NCBI RefSeq assembly: GCF_003149745.1
Contig: NZ_QGEG01000004.1
Location: forward strand, 124,001 to 188,000
DNA length: 64,000 nucleotides
Reading direction: 5' to 3'
Source of the DNA: Flagellimonas aquimarina
GTDB taxonomy: Bacteria; Bacteroidota; Bacteroidia; Flavobacteriales; Flavobacteriaceae
In this document: positions 42,139 through 49,822 of the stretch, piece by piece
Position numbering within the stretch: position 1 is the first letter of the stretch
How the letters are laid out: each line of letters starts with the position of its first letter
The notes under the pieces: generated by a model
What the model was told of the DNA's origin: nothing
Database searches by the model: none
What the model saw: only the letters and a program-made list of their open reading frames with translations
Position numbers and translations under genes: made by a program

Positions 42139-42987
42139 ATGATCAATATACTTTTACCCACAGATTTTTCAGAAAATGCCTTTAATGCCATTTGCCATGG
42201 AATTAGGTTATTTGAAGACAGTACTTGCGTGTTTTATTTGATGCATGCCTATACACCGGCAATTTATCGGGTAGATTATATGATAGGAAGTCCGGGTAAA
42301 GTAGGTCTTCCTGACGATCATCAACAAATTGCTCAGACACATTTGGAAGAAACAAGGAAAAAACTGGAGACGAGGTTTAAAAACCCAAGACATACGTTCG
42401 TCACGCATGCAGCCTTCAATAATTTGGCGGATGAGGTACAAAATACTGTTGAAAACGAAAATATTGATATTGTGGTTATGGGTACGCAAGGAGCCACAGG
42501 AGCAAAAGAAATATTCTTGGGATCTAATACCGTTCATGTATTAAGAAAGACTAAAGTACCTGTTCTGACCATTCCTGTAAACGCAGAATACAAACCCCTA
42601 AATCATATTCTATTCCCAACAGATTTGGAAATTGAGTACTCAGCACCAAATCTTGATTATTTATTGGATCTGGCAAAGCTTCATAAAGCAAAAATTCATA
42701 TAATGCATGTTACATCTCCATATGGGCTTTCCAAAGACCAAAAAAAGAACAAGGTTCTTCTTGAGAAAACAATGGCAACTTCCAATCATGAATTCCATGA
42801 TTTACCAGATCAAGAGGTGATAGGGGCTATAAATAGCTTTCAAACCGAACATGACATACAACTGTTAGCTATGGTTCAAAACAAGCACACTTTCTTGGAA
42901 CGACTTTTTGTAGAGCCAGTAATACGTAAAATTGGCCTGCACACTTTGGTACCTTTTTTAGTACTCCCATATAATGCAAAAGCCTAG
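42139..42987 (+). CDS. Tandem universal stress protein, 282 aa
   Basis: It shares the YTPAIYRVDYMIGSP insertion with the usp at 38641 but lies 2.6 kb away from it, beyond two minus-strand genes. Loop G115-x2-G118-x9-G128-S129 is intact. The C-terminal half shows NKHTFLERLFVEPVIRKI and VPFLVLP. It is a single-gene transcript judging from the boxed promoter on each side. Confidence 0.9.
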   Translation: MINILLPTDFSENAFNAICHGIRLFEDSTCVFYLMHAYTPAIYRVDYMIGSPGKVGLPDDHQQIAQTHLEETRKKLETRFKNPRHTFVTHAAFNNLADEVQNTVENENIDIVVMGTQGATGAKEIFLGSNTVHVLRKTKVPVLTIPVNAEYKPLNHILFPTDLEIEYSAPNLDYLLDLAKLHKAKIHIMHVTSPYGLSKDQKKNKVLLEKTMATSNHEFHDLPDQEVIGAINSFQTEHDIQLLAMVQNKHTFLERLFVEPVIRKIGLHTLVPFLVLPYNAKA

Positions 42988-43032
42988 CCAATTACTGCAG
43001 TACCATATTTTATGGAATTCTGATATATAAAT

Positions 43033-43075
43033 TGACTAAAATCATAGTAGCTCATTTTCCGATGAAGTAGTTTTA
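43033..43075 (+). promoter_or_regulatory. FNR-like box plus -7 element, usp 10 / RNA-processing operon
   Basis: Box TGACTAAAATCA at 43033-43044 and -7 element TAGTTTTA at 43068-43075; centres 33 nt apart. Confidence 0.7.
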
Positions 43076-43091
43076 AATAAAAGTCAATAAA

Positions 43092-43943
43092 ATGAACAAA
43101 AGAATTTTACTTCCTACTGATTATTCAAAAAATGCACTAAACGCAATAAGATATGCCCTTGAACTATACAGGGATGTACAGTGCGATTTTTATGTTCTAA
43201 ATGTATTTCAAGTATCTACTTATACATTGGACAACATGATGGTTCCAGAACCCGGCGAACAGTTTTATGATACTGCCAAGAGAAATTCTGAAGAGGGAAT
43301 GGCCAAATTGATGGAAATGATAAAGTTAGGCCCAGATAATCCCAAGCACAGATTTCATACCATATGTACATTCAATAGCCTAACTGAAGCTGTAAAGAGC
43401 ATTATAGCTAAACAGGATATTGATATAATAGTTATGGGGACCAAGGGAGCTAGCAGTCCAAAAGTTAAAATCTTTGGTACCAATACAGTTGCTTTAATGG
43501 AAAAAATAAAGGACTGTCCAATAATTGCCGTACCTGAGGGCTATTTCTATACGGTTCCAAAGGAAATAGTGTTTCCAACAGATTATAAATCTGATTACAA
43601 AAGAAAAGAGTTGCACTATCTTATTGAAATAGCCAAACTTCATGATTCAAAAATAAATGTTGTTCACATTGATAAAAATAAAGATGGAAAGCTTAGCCAT
43701 AAAGAAGAAACCAATAAGCAACTCTTGCAAGATATTCTAGATGGCACAGATTATGAAATCCATTTCTTGCCAGCTGTAAACATAGCTGATGGTATCAACA
43801 TTTTTATTGAAGGTAAAGACTGCGATATGATTACTTTCTTAAATAGAAAACACTTGTTTTTTGGCAGTATCCTGTCTAACCCATTGGTAAAAGAAATAGG
43901 ATATGACCCAAAAATACCAATACTAGAACTTAATGATAACTAA
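43092..43943 (+). CDS. Tandem universal stress protein, 283 aa
   Basis: The nucleotide loop is G116-x2-G119-x9-G129-T130 (GTKGASSPKVKIFGT), with Thr in place of Ser, which is also allowed in Usp proteins. The C-terminus deviates from its paralogues (RKHLFFGSILSNPLVKEIGYD). It is the first gene of an operon continuing into a baeRF-like protein (12 nt), an ATP-cone nuclease (21 nt) and a beta-CASP RNase (3 nt), which links stress signalling with RNA turnover. Confidence 0.9.
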   Translation: MNKRILLPTDYSKNALNAIRYALELYRDVQCDFYVLNVFQVSTYTLDNMMVPEPGEQFYDTAKRNSEEGMAKLMEMIKLGPDNPKHRFHTICTFNSLTEAVKSIIAKQDIDIIVMGTKGASSPKVKIFGTNTVALMEKIKDCPIIAVPEGYFYTVPKEIVFPTDYKSDYKRKELHYLIEIAKLHDSKINVVHIDKNKDGKLSHKEETNKQLLQDILDGTDYEIHFLPAVNIADGINIFIEGKDCDMITFLNRKHLFFGSILSNPLVKEIGYDPKIPILELNDN

Positions 43944-43955
43944 AAAATTAGTAGT

Positions 43956-44360
43956 ATGAAACAAGTTGGAATATGGTTGGATAAACAAAAAGCTGATTAC
44001 GTACTATTTGAAAATGGAGAGGAAAAATTCTTTACCATTCCTTCAAATATGGAATTTTTTAATCCTAAGGGTGGTTCTAGGTCAAAGACAAGGTGGGGCC
44101 CTCAAGATGTTGTTCAGGATAGCAAATATCTTGAGCGAGAAAAACATCAATTAAAGAGGTATTTTGAAAACTTGGCTACCTCGGTGAAAAATGCGGACCA
44201 ACTTGCCATATTTGGCCCAGCGGAAACTGCAGATAGATTTATGGGGTATTTGGAGAAAGACCACCAAACACTGGCCGTAAAAGTTAAGGTTGTAGACAAA
44301 GCGGACAGCATGACCGAGAACCAGTTCAAGGCATTGGCACGTAGTGCTTTTGACATTTGA
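43956..44360 (+). CDS. baeRF / eRF1-domain-1-like protein, 134 aa
   Basis: The short protein opens with two beta strands (KQVGIWLDKQKADYVLFENGEEKFFTI) and has helices with a basic middle (EREKHQLKRYFENLA). ADQLAIFGPAETADRF is typical of the bacterial eRF1-related (baeRF or host-attachment-like) family. Such proteins are thought to act at ribosomes in resting cells, but no activity is established. It sits between a usp gene and nuclease genes. The assignment is from pattern only. Confidence 0.5.
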   Translation: MKQVGIWLDKQKADYVLFENGEEKFFTIPSNMEFFNPKGGSRSKTRWGPQDVVQDSKYLEREKHQLKRYFENLATSVKNADQLAIFGPAETADRFMGYLEKDHQTLAVKVKVVDKADSMTENQFKALARSAFDI

Positions 44361-44381
44361 TTCATTGCTGAATTAAAGCAT

Positions 44382-45215
44382 ATGGAAAAAGAACTGGTAA
44401 TTGTAAAATCTTCTGGAGAAAAAATGATTTTCTCCACAAAAAAACTGGAGAGATCTTTATTAAAAAGTGGTGCTAGCAAAGAGATAGTAGATTACATTGT
44501 GGAGCAAGTATCCAATGAGGTCTATGAAGGTATTTCCACTAAAGAGATTTATAACAGAGCATACGCAATGCTCAGACAAAAAAAACCAGTACTGGCATCT
44601 AGGTACAAACTAAAAAAAGCTATTTACGAGCTTGGTCCAACGGGTTTTCCTTTTGAAAAATTTGTTGCAGCAATTATGCAATTCTCGGGCTACCAAAAAC
44701 AGACCAATACCATAGTAGAAGGCAAATGTGTAGATCATGAGATAGATGTTATTGCTTTCAAGAACAACCATCAAATTCTTATTGAATGCAAGTTTCATGG
44801 AGAACCTGGTCGCAAATGTGATGTTAAAGTGCCTCTTTACATAAACTCACGCTTTAACGATATAAAAAAAAGGAAGAAAACTGATGACACAGTTGATGAA
44901 GGTTGGGTATTAACAAACACTCGCTTTACCAAAGACGCGCTTAAATATGGTAATTGTATAGGTCTTTATTTACTAAGCTGGGATTATCCTAAAGGAGATT
45001 CTTTAAAAGAAAGAATAGATAGATTGGGTCTTTATCCTATAACCGTATCCACAATTATGTCTAAACGAGAGAAACAATTTTTACTTAGCAGGGATGTGGT
45101 GCTGTGCAGGCAATTAATGAATGATAGTTTTTATCTAGATCATCTTGGGGTTTCTGAAGAAAGAAAACAAAAGATTTTAAATCAAATAGATGAGTTGTGC
45201 AATATCTCTCAGTAA
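44382..45215 (+). CDS. ATP-cone domain fused to a PD-(D/E)XK (Mrr-like) nuclease domain
   Basis: The 277-residue protein begins with an ATP-cone (about 3-88: IVKSSGEKMIFSTKKLERSLLKSGAS…), the nucleotide-sensing domain of class I/III ribonucleotide reductases and NrdR. The middle region (about 89-185) is a restriction-endonuclease fold with the catalytic set E120-x-D122 … E135-x-K137. The last ~90 residues are helical and unassigned. It looks like a nuclease whose activity is set by ATP or dATP binding. No methyltransferase is nearby, so classical restriction is unlikely. Confidence 0.8.
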   Translation: MEKELVIVKSSGEKMIFSTKKLERSLLKSGASKEIVDYIVEQVSNEVYEGISTKEIYNRAYAMLRQKKPVLASRYKLKKAIYELGPTGFPFEKFVAAIMQFSGYQKQTNTIVEGKCVDHEIDVIAFKNNHQILIECKFHGEPGRKCDVKVPLYINSRFNDIKKRKKTDDTVDEGWVLTNTRFTKDALKYGNCIGLYLLSWDYPKGDSLKERIDRLGLYPITVSTIMSKREKQFLLSRDVVLCRQLMNDSFYLDHLGVSEERKQKILNQIDELCNISQ

Positions 45216-45218
45216 AGT

Positions 45219-46604
45219 ATGAAAGCGGTTGAAATCCAATTTTTAGGAGGTGCAGGTACCGTTACTGGGTCAAAATTCTATATAAAGACCCCAGAAATCA
45301 AAATTATGATTGATTGTGGGCTCTTTCAAGGAATAAAATCATTGAGAGAAACCAATTGGAAAAAACTTCCTATAAGTCCAGCGCAAATTGATGTGGTTTT
45401 ATTGACACACGGTCACCTTGACCACACCGGATATTTACCAAAATTGGTAAAAGAAGGTTTTAAGGGCAAAATCATAGCATCTGCCCCGACCCTGCATATT
45501 GCACAAATCATTTTAAGGGACAGTGGAAAAATTCAAGAAGAATTGGCAGAAAAGGCCAACAAGGAAGGATTTAGTAAACATGACCCTGCTCTGCCTTTGT
45601 ATACAGTTAAAGATGTTGAAAAAGTCTTCCCGCTTTTTGAGAGCACTTATTTAGATGATTGGGTGGATTTAGGCCCTGACATTCGATGCAGATTCCGTTA
45701 CAATGGCCATATCATTGGCGCAACGTTTATTGAATTGGATCTTTACGGGAAAATTTTCGTGTTCTCTGGGGATGTTGGCAGGCAACAAGACTATTTACTT
45801 GACCCACCCAAGAAGCCAAAATGGGCAGATTATCTTTTTTTGGAAAGTACGTATGGTGATAAAAAGCATCCAGAGGAAGATGTGGGGTTACGTATGTCCG
45901 AATTGATTGGTGATACCATAAAAAAAAGGGGAACACTGATTATTCCAACATTTGCAGTGGAAAGATTACAATCAATAATGTATCTATTATGGCAATTGCA
46001 CCGTAAGAACAAAATCCCCAATATCCCAATTTTTGTAGATAGTCCCATGGGAACCAATATACTTGAAGTCTTTGCTAAATTTCCTGATTGGCACAAGCTG
46101 AGTTCAAAAGAATATTGGGCCATGTTTAACCATTTCAATATTATTGAGAGCTATGCAGATACCTGGAACACCATTGATGACCCCAGACCCAAAATTGTGA
46201 TTGCAGGCAGTGGTATGGTAACGGGGGGGAGGGTGCTCACCTATTTAAAGCAGCTTGTGGATAACAACTCTACAACTGTATTGTTGGTTGGTTATCAGGC
46301 GGAGGGTACCAGAGGAAGAAAACTGTTGGAAGGAGCTGAATTTATAAAACTATTCGGCAAAGAACATCCCGTTAAGGCGCGTATTGAACATATGGAAAGC
46401 CTTTCTGCACATGCCGATCAAGGTGAGCTTATCATTTGGTTAAAAAATATCAGCAATATTCCAGAAAAGATTTTTTTGGTTCACGGCGAGCCAGATGCCC
46501 AGTACATGTTCAAAAATAAACTTAAAGAAGAGTTTGGATGGAAATGCCAGATACCGAACCTTTTTGATCAAGAGATTATTTTCATCTCAAATTCTTCAAA
46601 TTGA
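45219..46604 (+). CDS. beta-CASP metallo-beta-lactamase RNase (CPSF73/YSH1-like)
   Basis: The 461-residue protein has the metallo-beta-lactamase core with H64-x-H66-x-D68-H69, a further His at NGHIIGA and Asp in FSGDVGR. It has a beta-CASP insertion (about 205-330) and the C-terminal zinc ligand in HVESLSAHAD-type wording (IEHMESLSAHADQGEL). Such enzymes cleave RNA endo- or 5'-exonucleolytically. It shares an operon with a Usp, a baeRF-like protein and an ATP-cone nuclease, suggesting RNA turnover in stressed cells. Its TGA stop codon is also the first half-site of the next FNR-like box. Confidence 0.9.
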   Translation: MKAVEIQFLGGAGTVTGSKFYIKTPEIKIMIDCGLFQGIKSLRETNWKKLPISPAQIDVVLLTHGHLDHTGYLPKLVKEGFKGKIIASAPTLHIAQIILRDSGKIQEELAEKANKEGFSKHDPALPLYTVKDVEKVFPLFESTYLDDWVDLGPDIRCRFRYNGHIIGATFIELDLYGKIFVFSGDVGRQQDYLLDPPKKPKWADYLFLESTYGDKKHPEEDVGLRMSELIGDTIKKRGTLIIPTFAVERLQSIMYLLWQLHRKNKIPNIPIFVDSPMGTNILEVFAKFPDWHKLSSKEYWAMFNHFNIIESYADTWNTIDDPRPKIVIAGSGMVTGGRVLTYLKQLVDNNSTTVLLVGYQAEGTRGRKLLEGAEFIKLFGKEHPVKARIEHMESLSAHADQGELIIWLKNISNIPEKIFLVHGEPDAQYMFKNKLKEEFGWKCQIPNLFDQEIIFISNSSN

Positions 46605-46644
46605 CGTAGATCATTTTATGGTCATGTGCACTTGTTTATCTTCA
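46602..46644 (+). promoter_or_regulatory. FNR-like box plus -7 element, coiled-coil protein gene
   Basis: Box TGACGTAGATCA at 46602-46613 starts on the upstream gene's stop codon. The -7 element is TATCTTCA at 46637-46644; centres 33 nt apart. Confidence 0.62.
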
Positions 46645-46666
46645 TTTTCAATCAAATAATACTAAG

Positions 46667-47089
46667 GTGTCCAACAAAAAAGAAGTACAACAAGAGAAAA
46701 AAATGGAAGAACTGCATTGGGAGCTTCAAAAATGGAAATCACAAATTCAGTTCATTCAAGATGAAATGCTTTTTATAGAAGGACTTTTAAAGTCATATGT
46801 TTTTGAACCAAGAACCCCAAATTTATTTGAGCGCTTAGAAATCTTCAAACAAAAGTTTACAGAGTCAAAAAAGGAAAAGAAAAACTTGAAACGACTCATT
46901 GCTATTCACGAAAACAATATCGGAGGTATATTGGAGTGTACCTCTGCCAAATGCGACCTAGCTTACTATAAAAAACACATGAATTTAGATTCAATGGTGT
47001 CCAAACACTTTGATGAATACCTTAAACTTAAAGCTGAGGTCTATAATTATGCCGGAGCTGTTTTAAAAAAGAAAAAGCCAACTTCCTAA
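46667..47089 (+). CDS. Coiled-coil stress-regulon protein, 140 aa
   Basis: I know no named family. The protein is helical and highly charged: LHWELQKWKSQIQFIQDEMLFIEGLLKSY, then LFERLEIFKQKFTESKKEKKNLKRLIAIHEN, and a Lys-rich C-terminus. It is clearly paralogous to the protein at 47683 (shared W, D-E…F, K-x-Y and HEN positions). The start is GTG at 46667 or, less likely, the ATG at 46703. It is monocistronic with its own FNR-like box. Confidence 0.65.
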   Translation: MSNKKEVQQEKKMEELHWELQKWKSQIQFIQDEMLFIEGLLKSYVFEPRTPNLFERLEIFKQKFTESKKEKKNLKRLIAIHENNIGGILECTSAKCDLAYYKKHMNLDSMVSKHFDEYLKLKAEVYNYAGAVLKKKKPTS

Positions 47090-47110
47090 GTTTAAAAATA
47101 TCTTGGGAAT

Positions 47111-47153
47111 TGATTCAAATCATTTTACAGTAAACAACAGCTTTCTAAATTGG
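47111..47153 (+). promoter_or_regulatory. FNR-like box plus -7 element, hsp20
   Basis: Box TGATTCAAATCA at 47111-47122 and -7 element TAAATTGG at 47146-47153; centres 33 nt apart. Confidence 0.65.
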
Positions 47154-47189
47154 GAGTAAATAGTATTCATTAATCTTAAATATATAAGT

Positions 47190-47630
47190 ATGTCACTAAT
47201 TAAATTTAATGGAAACCGATTTCCATGGAACGAGAATTTATCGGATTTCTTTAATCGAGACACATTCGTAAATGATGATTTTTTCAATTTGGAAAAATCG
47301 TTACCAGCAATGAACGTCAAGGAACATGACGATGATTTTGAAATTGAGCTTGCCGCACCAGGATTTGACAAAAAGGATTTTGAAATCACTATGAGGGAAG
47401 ACGTTTTAGAAGTTTCTGCACAAAAAACTAAAGAAGAAACGGAAAAAGATGAAGACTATGCACGTAAGGAGTTCAACTATAACAGTTTTAAGAGAACTAT
47501 GCAATTGCCCACCACAGTTGACCAAAATCAAGATGTTAAGGCAACATATAAAAATGGTATTTTAAAATTGAACCTTCTTAAAGCAGAAGTAACCAAGGAA
47601 AAACCAAAACGTGTTATTGAAGTTGTTTAA
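47190..47630 (+). CDS. Hsp20 / alpha-crystallin small heat-shock protein
   Basis: The 146-residue protein has the alpha-crystallin domain (about 38-135): PAMNVKEHDDDFEIELAAPGFDKKDF, the EFNYNSFKRTMQLP strand pair and the A-x-Y-K-N-G-I-L-K-L motif. A short N-terminal arm comes first and a C-terminal P-K-R-V-I-E-V tail ends with the I-x-V oligomer anchor. It is an ATP-independent holdase. Together with many usp genes it recalls the DosR-regulon protein Acr of mycobacteria. A coiled-coil gene follows after 52 nt. Confidence 0.93.
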   Translation: MSLIKFNGNRFPWNENLSDFFNRDTFVNDDFFNLEKSLPAMNVKEHDDDFEIELAAPGFDKKDFEITMREDVLEVSAQKTKEETEKDEDYARKEFNYNSFKRTMQLPTTVDQNQDVKATYKNGILKLNLLKAEVTKEKPKRVIEVV

Positions 47631-47682
47631 CCATGTAGGGCGGCGACTAATGAACTCCATTGGTCTCCTAAATTAAAAAGCT

Positions 47683-48126
47683 ATGGAAAATAATACTAAA
47701 AAACGGGCATATACAGAATGGTTGAGTGCAGACGAAATGCACGAAGAATCCAAGAAATGGTCATCAGAACTTAAGTTTGCCAAAGACGAACAGAAGTTCC
47801 TTAATAGCATGATAAAGGACTATACATTAGACTTGATTGATGTTAAGATTTTTGATGAGGTAAAGCGTGTAATAGATTCTTTGAGCAAGGCAGAAAAAAA
47901 TCTAATAAAAATCTTTAAAAAAGTGCAGTTGCATGAAAACCAACTACATATTATGGTAGATGAGGTGGACCAGATTAAAATGGAGAATGCATATGTAGAA
48001 ACTCATACTGAGTTGGACAAAGAGGTGCAGAATTATTTTGCGGGCTATAGAACATCCAAAACAAAAATTTTCAAAATAATTTCCAATATCATGAAGAAAA
48101 AAAAGCAAAAAAGGTTGCTTAGTTAA
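47683..48126 (+). CDS. Coiled-coil stress-regulon protein, paralogue, 147 aa
   Basis: It is a helical charged protein (EESKKWSSELKFAKDEQKFLNSMIKDY…LSKAEKNLIKIFKKVQLHENQ) with a very basic C-terminus (MKKKKQKRLLS). The positions of W, DE-x2-F, I-K-x-Y and H-E-N match the protein at 46667, so the two form a small family found here on both sides of hsp20. No box was found directly upstream; it is probably co-transcribed with hsp20. Confidence 0.65.
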   Translation: MENNTKKRAYTEWLSADEMHEESKKWSSELKFAKDEQKFLNSMIKDYTLDLIDVKIFDEVKRVIDSLSKAEKNLIKIFKKVQLHENQLHIMVDEVDQIKMENAYVETHTELDKEVQNYFAGYRTSKTKIFKIISNIMKKKKQKRLLS

Positions 48127-48177
48127 CATTGGGAATTTTATGCTGTTAATGACCTTCGACCCTATTAATCATAAAAA

Positions 48178-48834
48178 ATGAAAAAACTAATAATTTTAAT
48201 GGCACTGGCTTTAATTGGTTGTTCTTCAGCCAGTTTAGTCACTAATTGGAAAAACCCAGAGATTGTTCTGTTTGATGCCAACAAGGTATTGATTGTAGGG
48301 ATGACCTCAAATACTGAAGCAAGAGCGCAATTTGAAGAAAAGCTCCAGGACGAATTTTCTAAACGAAACATAGAAGCTTTTAAGAGTATTGATCTTTTCG
48401 ATGTGGAGTTTACTTCCTCTGAAAAATCTGAAGAAGAGCTTTCTGAGGTGGAACAACAGCTTTTGAACAAAGACTTTGATGCTATTCTTTTTACCAAGAT
48501 CATTGGGTCGGAGAATAAAGAAACGTTTAGAAAGCGGATGTCAAAAATGGACTGGTCACTAAACAGCTTTAATGAAGATTACTTGGAGCATCAACCTATT
48601 TTCTACGAGGAAGATTATTACGAAGAATTTACTATTTATCATGCTGAGACTTCTTTGTACTGTATATGCGTGGGCAAAGAGCGCGAACTTATATGGAGAG
48701 GAAATATTGACATAACAGACCCCGTAAATATTGATAAAACCATTGATGATTACATAAAGTTGGTGGTTTTTGCGCTAAAAGAACAAGATTTAATTTTCCG
48801 TAAAGAATATAGAGATGAAATTACTAGTTTATAG
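48178..48834 (+). CDS. Hypothetical lipoprotein (DUF4136-like), 218 aa
   Basis: A lipobox (ALIGC, Cys15) predicts an anchored lipoprotein. The mature part begins TNWKNPEIVLFDANKVLIVGMTSNTEARAQFEEKL, resembling DUF4136-type envelope lipoproteins, and has an acidic middle segment rich in E/S and a Tyr/Glu-rich stretch (EEDYYEEF). Its last 20 nt overlap the start of the dehydrogenase gene in another frame, so the two genes are coupled. Confidence 0.6.
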   Translation: MKKLIILMALALIGCSSASLVTNWKNPEIVLFDANKVLIVGMTSNTEARAQFEEKLQDEFSKRNIEAFKSIDLFDVEFTSSEKSEEELSEVEQQLLNKDFDAILFTKIIGSENKETFRKRMSKMDWSLNSFNEDYLEHQPIFYEEDYYEEFTIYHAETSLYCICVGKERELIWRGNIDITDPVNIDKTIDDYIKLVVFALKEQDLIFRKEYRDEITSL

Positions 48835-49822
48835 CGCAAAAGAATTTGAAATAGAGAGCCTTAACAAGGCCAACAAAGAGAAATATAAGCTAACGTTTGT
48901 AACAGAAGCTTTGGATACCACAACAGCTGTTTTAGCTGCAGGATTTGAGGCTGTGTCCATTTTCTCTGGAGATGATGCATCATTGGTGGTCCTGGAAATT
49001 TTAAAGGATTTAGGGGTAAAATTTATTACATTAAGATCAGCCGGTTATAATAATGTGAGCATTAAATCTGCAAAGCGCATTGGTTTAAGGGTGGCCAATG
49101 CCCCGGATTATTCTCCGCATGCCATTGCAGAGCATGCAATATGTCTGCTCTTGGCGCTAAATCGAAATTTAATACAGGCCAATGAACAAGTAAAACAGTA
49201 CAATTTTCTTTTAGATGGTTTAGTTGGGCATAATTTAAATGGGAAAACCGTGGGCATTGTTGGTACAGGTAAAATAGGTTCCATTCTAGTTCAGTTATTT
49301 CATGCATTTGGATGCAAAGTGATTGCCAACGACCTAGTAAATAACCACTATCTTGAAAGTCAGTATGATCTACAGTACATGGATTTGGAGAGTCTTTGCA
49401 AGCAAGCCGATATAATCAGTATCAATGTGCCGTTAACCTATGAAACCCATCATTTGTTCAACAAATCCCTGTTCAATGTAATGAAGCCAGGAGCTTTATT
49501 GGTCAATACTGCCAGAGGTGCCGTGGTAAAGACAAGAGATTTAATCAAGGCGCTTAATAGTAAGGCTTTGAGTGGATATGCTACGGATGTATATGAAACG
49601 GAAAAGGGCATTTTCTTTAGGGACAACAGTAAAAGAGGAATTAAGGATGAACAATTAAAGGAATTGATTTCTTTTCCAAATGTATTATTGACTCCTCACC
49701 AAGCTTTTGTCACTAAAGAGGCATTAGAGAAAATTGCCGAGACAACCATTTATAATATAGATTGTTGGTACGAAAGGAAAGGATGCAGAAATGAGCTGGG
49801 CTATGAAACATTTGTTTCATAA
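48815..49822 (+). CDS. ldhA: 2-hydroxyacid dehydrogenase, D-lactate dehydrogenase type
   Basis: The 335-residue NAD-dependent enzyme has the Rossmann loop VGIVGTGKIGSIL (about 143-155), the catalytic Arg in NTARGAVV, a Glu in the following region and the catalytic His in LLTPHQAF. The N-terminal substrate domain (MKLLVYSAKEFE…LRSAGYNNV) is of the fermentative LdhA type. It would convert pyruvate to D-lactate and regenerate NAD+ when respiration stops. This supports a low-oxygen role for the surrounding stress genes. It converges with the PLD gene, with a 6-nt overlap. Confidence 0.88.
   Translation: MKLLVYSAKEFEIESLNKANKEKYKLTFVTEALDTTTAVLAAGFEAVSIFSGDDASLVVLEILKDLGVKFITLRSAGYNNVSIKSAKRIGLRVANAPDYSPHAIAEHAICLLLALNRNLIQANEQVKQYNFLLDGLVGHNLNGKTVGIVGTGKIGSILVQLFHAFGCKVIANDLVNNHYLESQYDLQYMDLESLCKQADIISINVPLTYETHHLFNKSLFNVMKPGALLVNTARGAVVKTRDLIKALNSKALSGYATDVYETEKGIFFRDNSKRGIKDEQLKELISFPNVLLTPHQAFVTKEALEKIAETTIYNIDCWYERKGCRNELGYETFVS

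Noticed and set aside
36878..43943. usp cluster as a CRISPR-like or satellite DNA repeat
   Set aside because: Similarity is at the protein level between diverged genes; no regular short direct repeat with spacers is seen.
44382..45215. Restriction-modification system
   Set aside because: The nuclease-fold protein has an ATP-cone and no methyltransferase or specificity gene nearby; the operon partners are stress and RNA-processing proteins.
48150..48166. TGACCTTCGACC upstream of the 48178 lipoprotein as a box
   Set aside because: The right half-site is GACC, not RTCA, and no -7 element is placed correctly.
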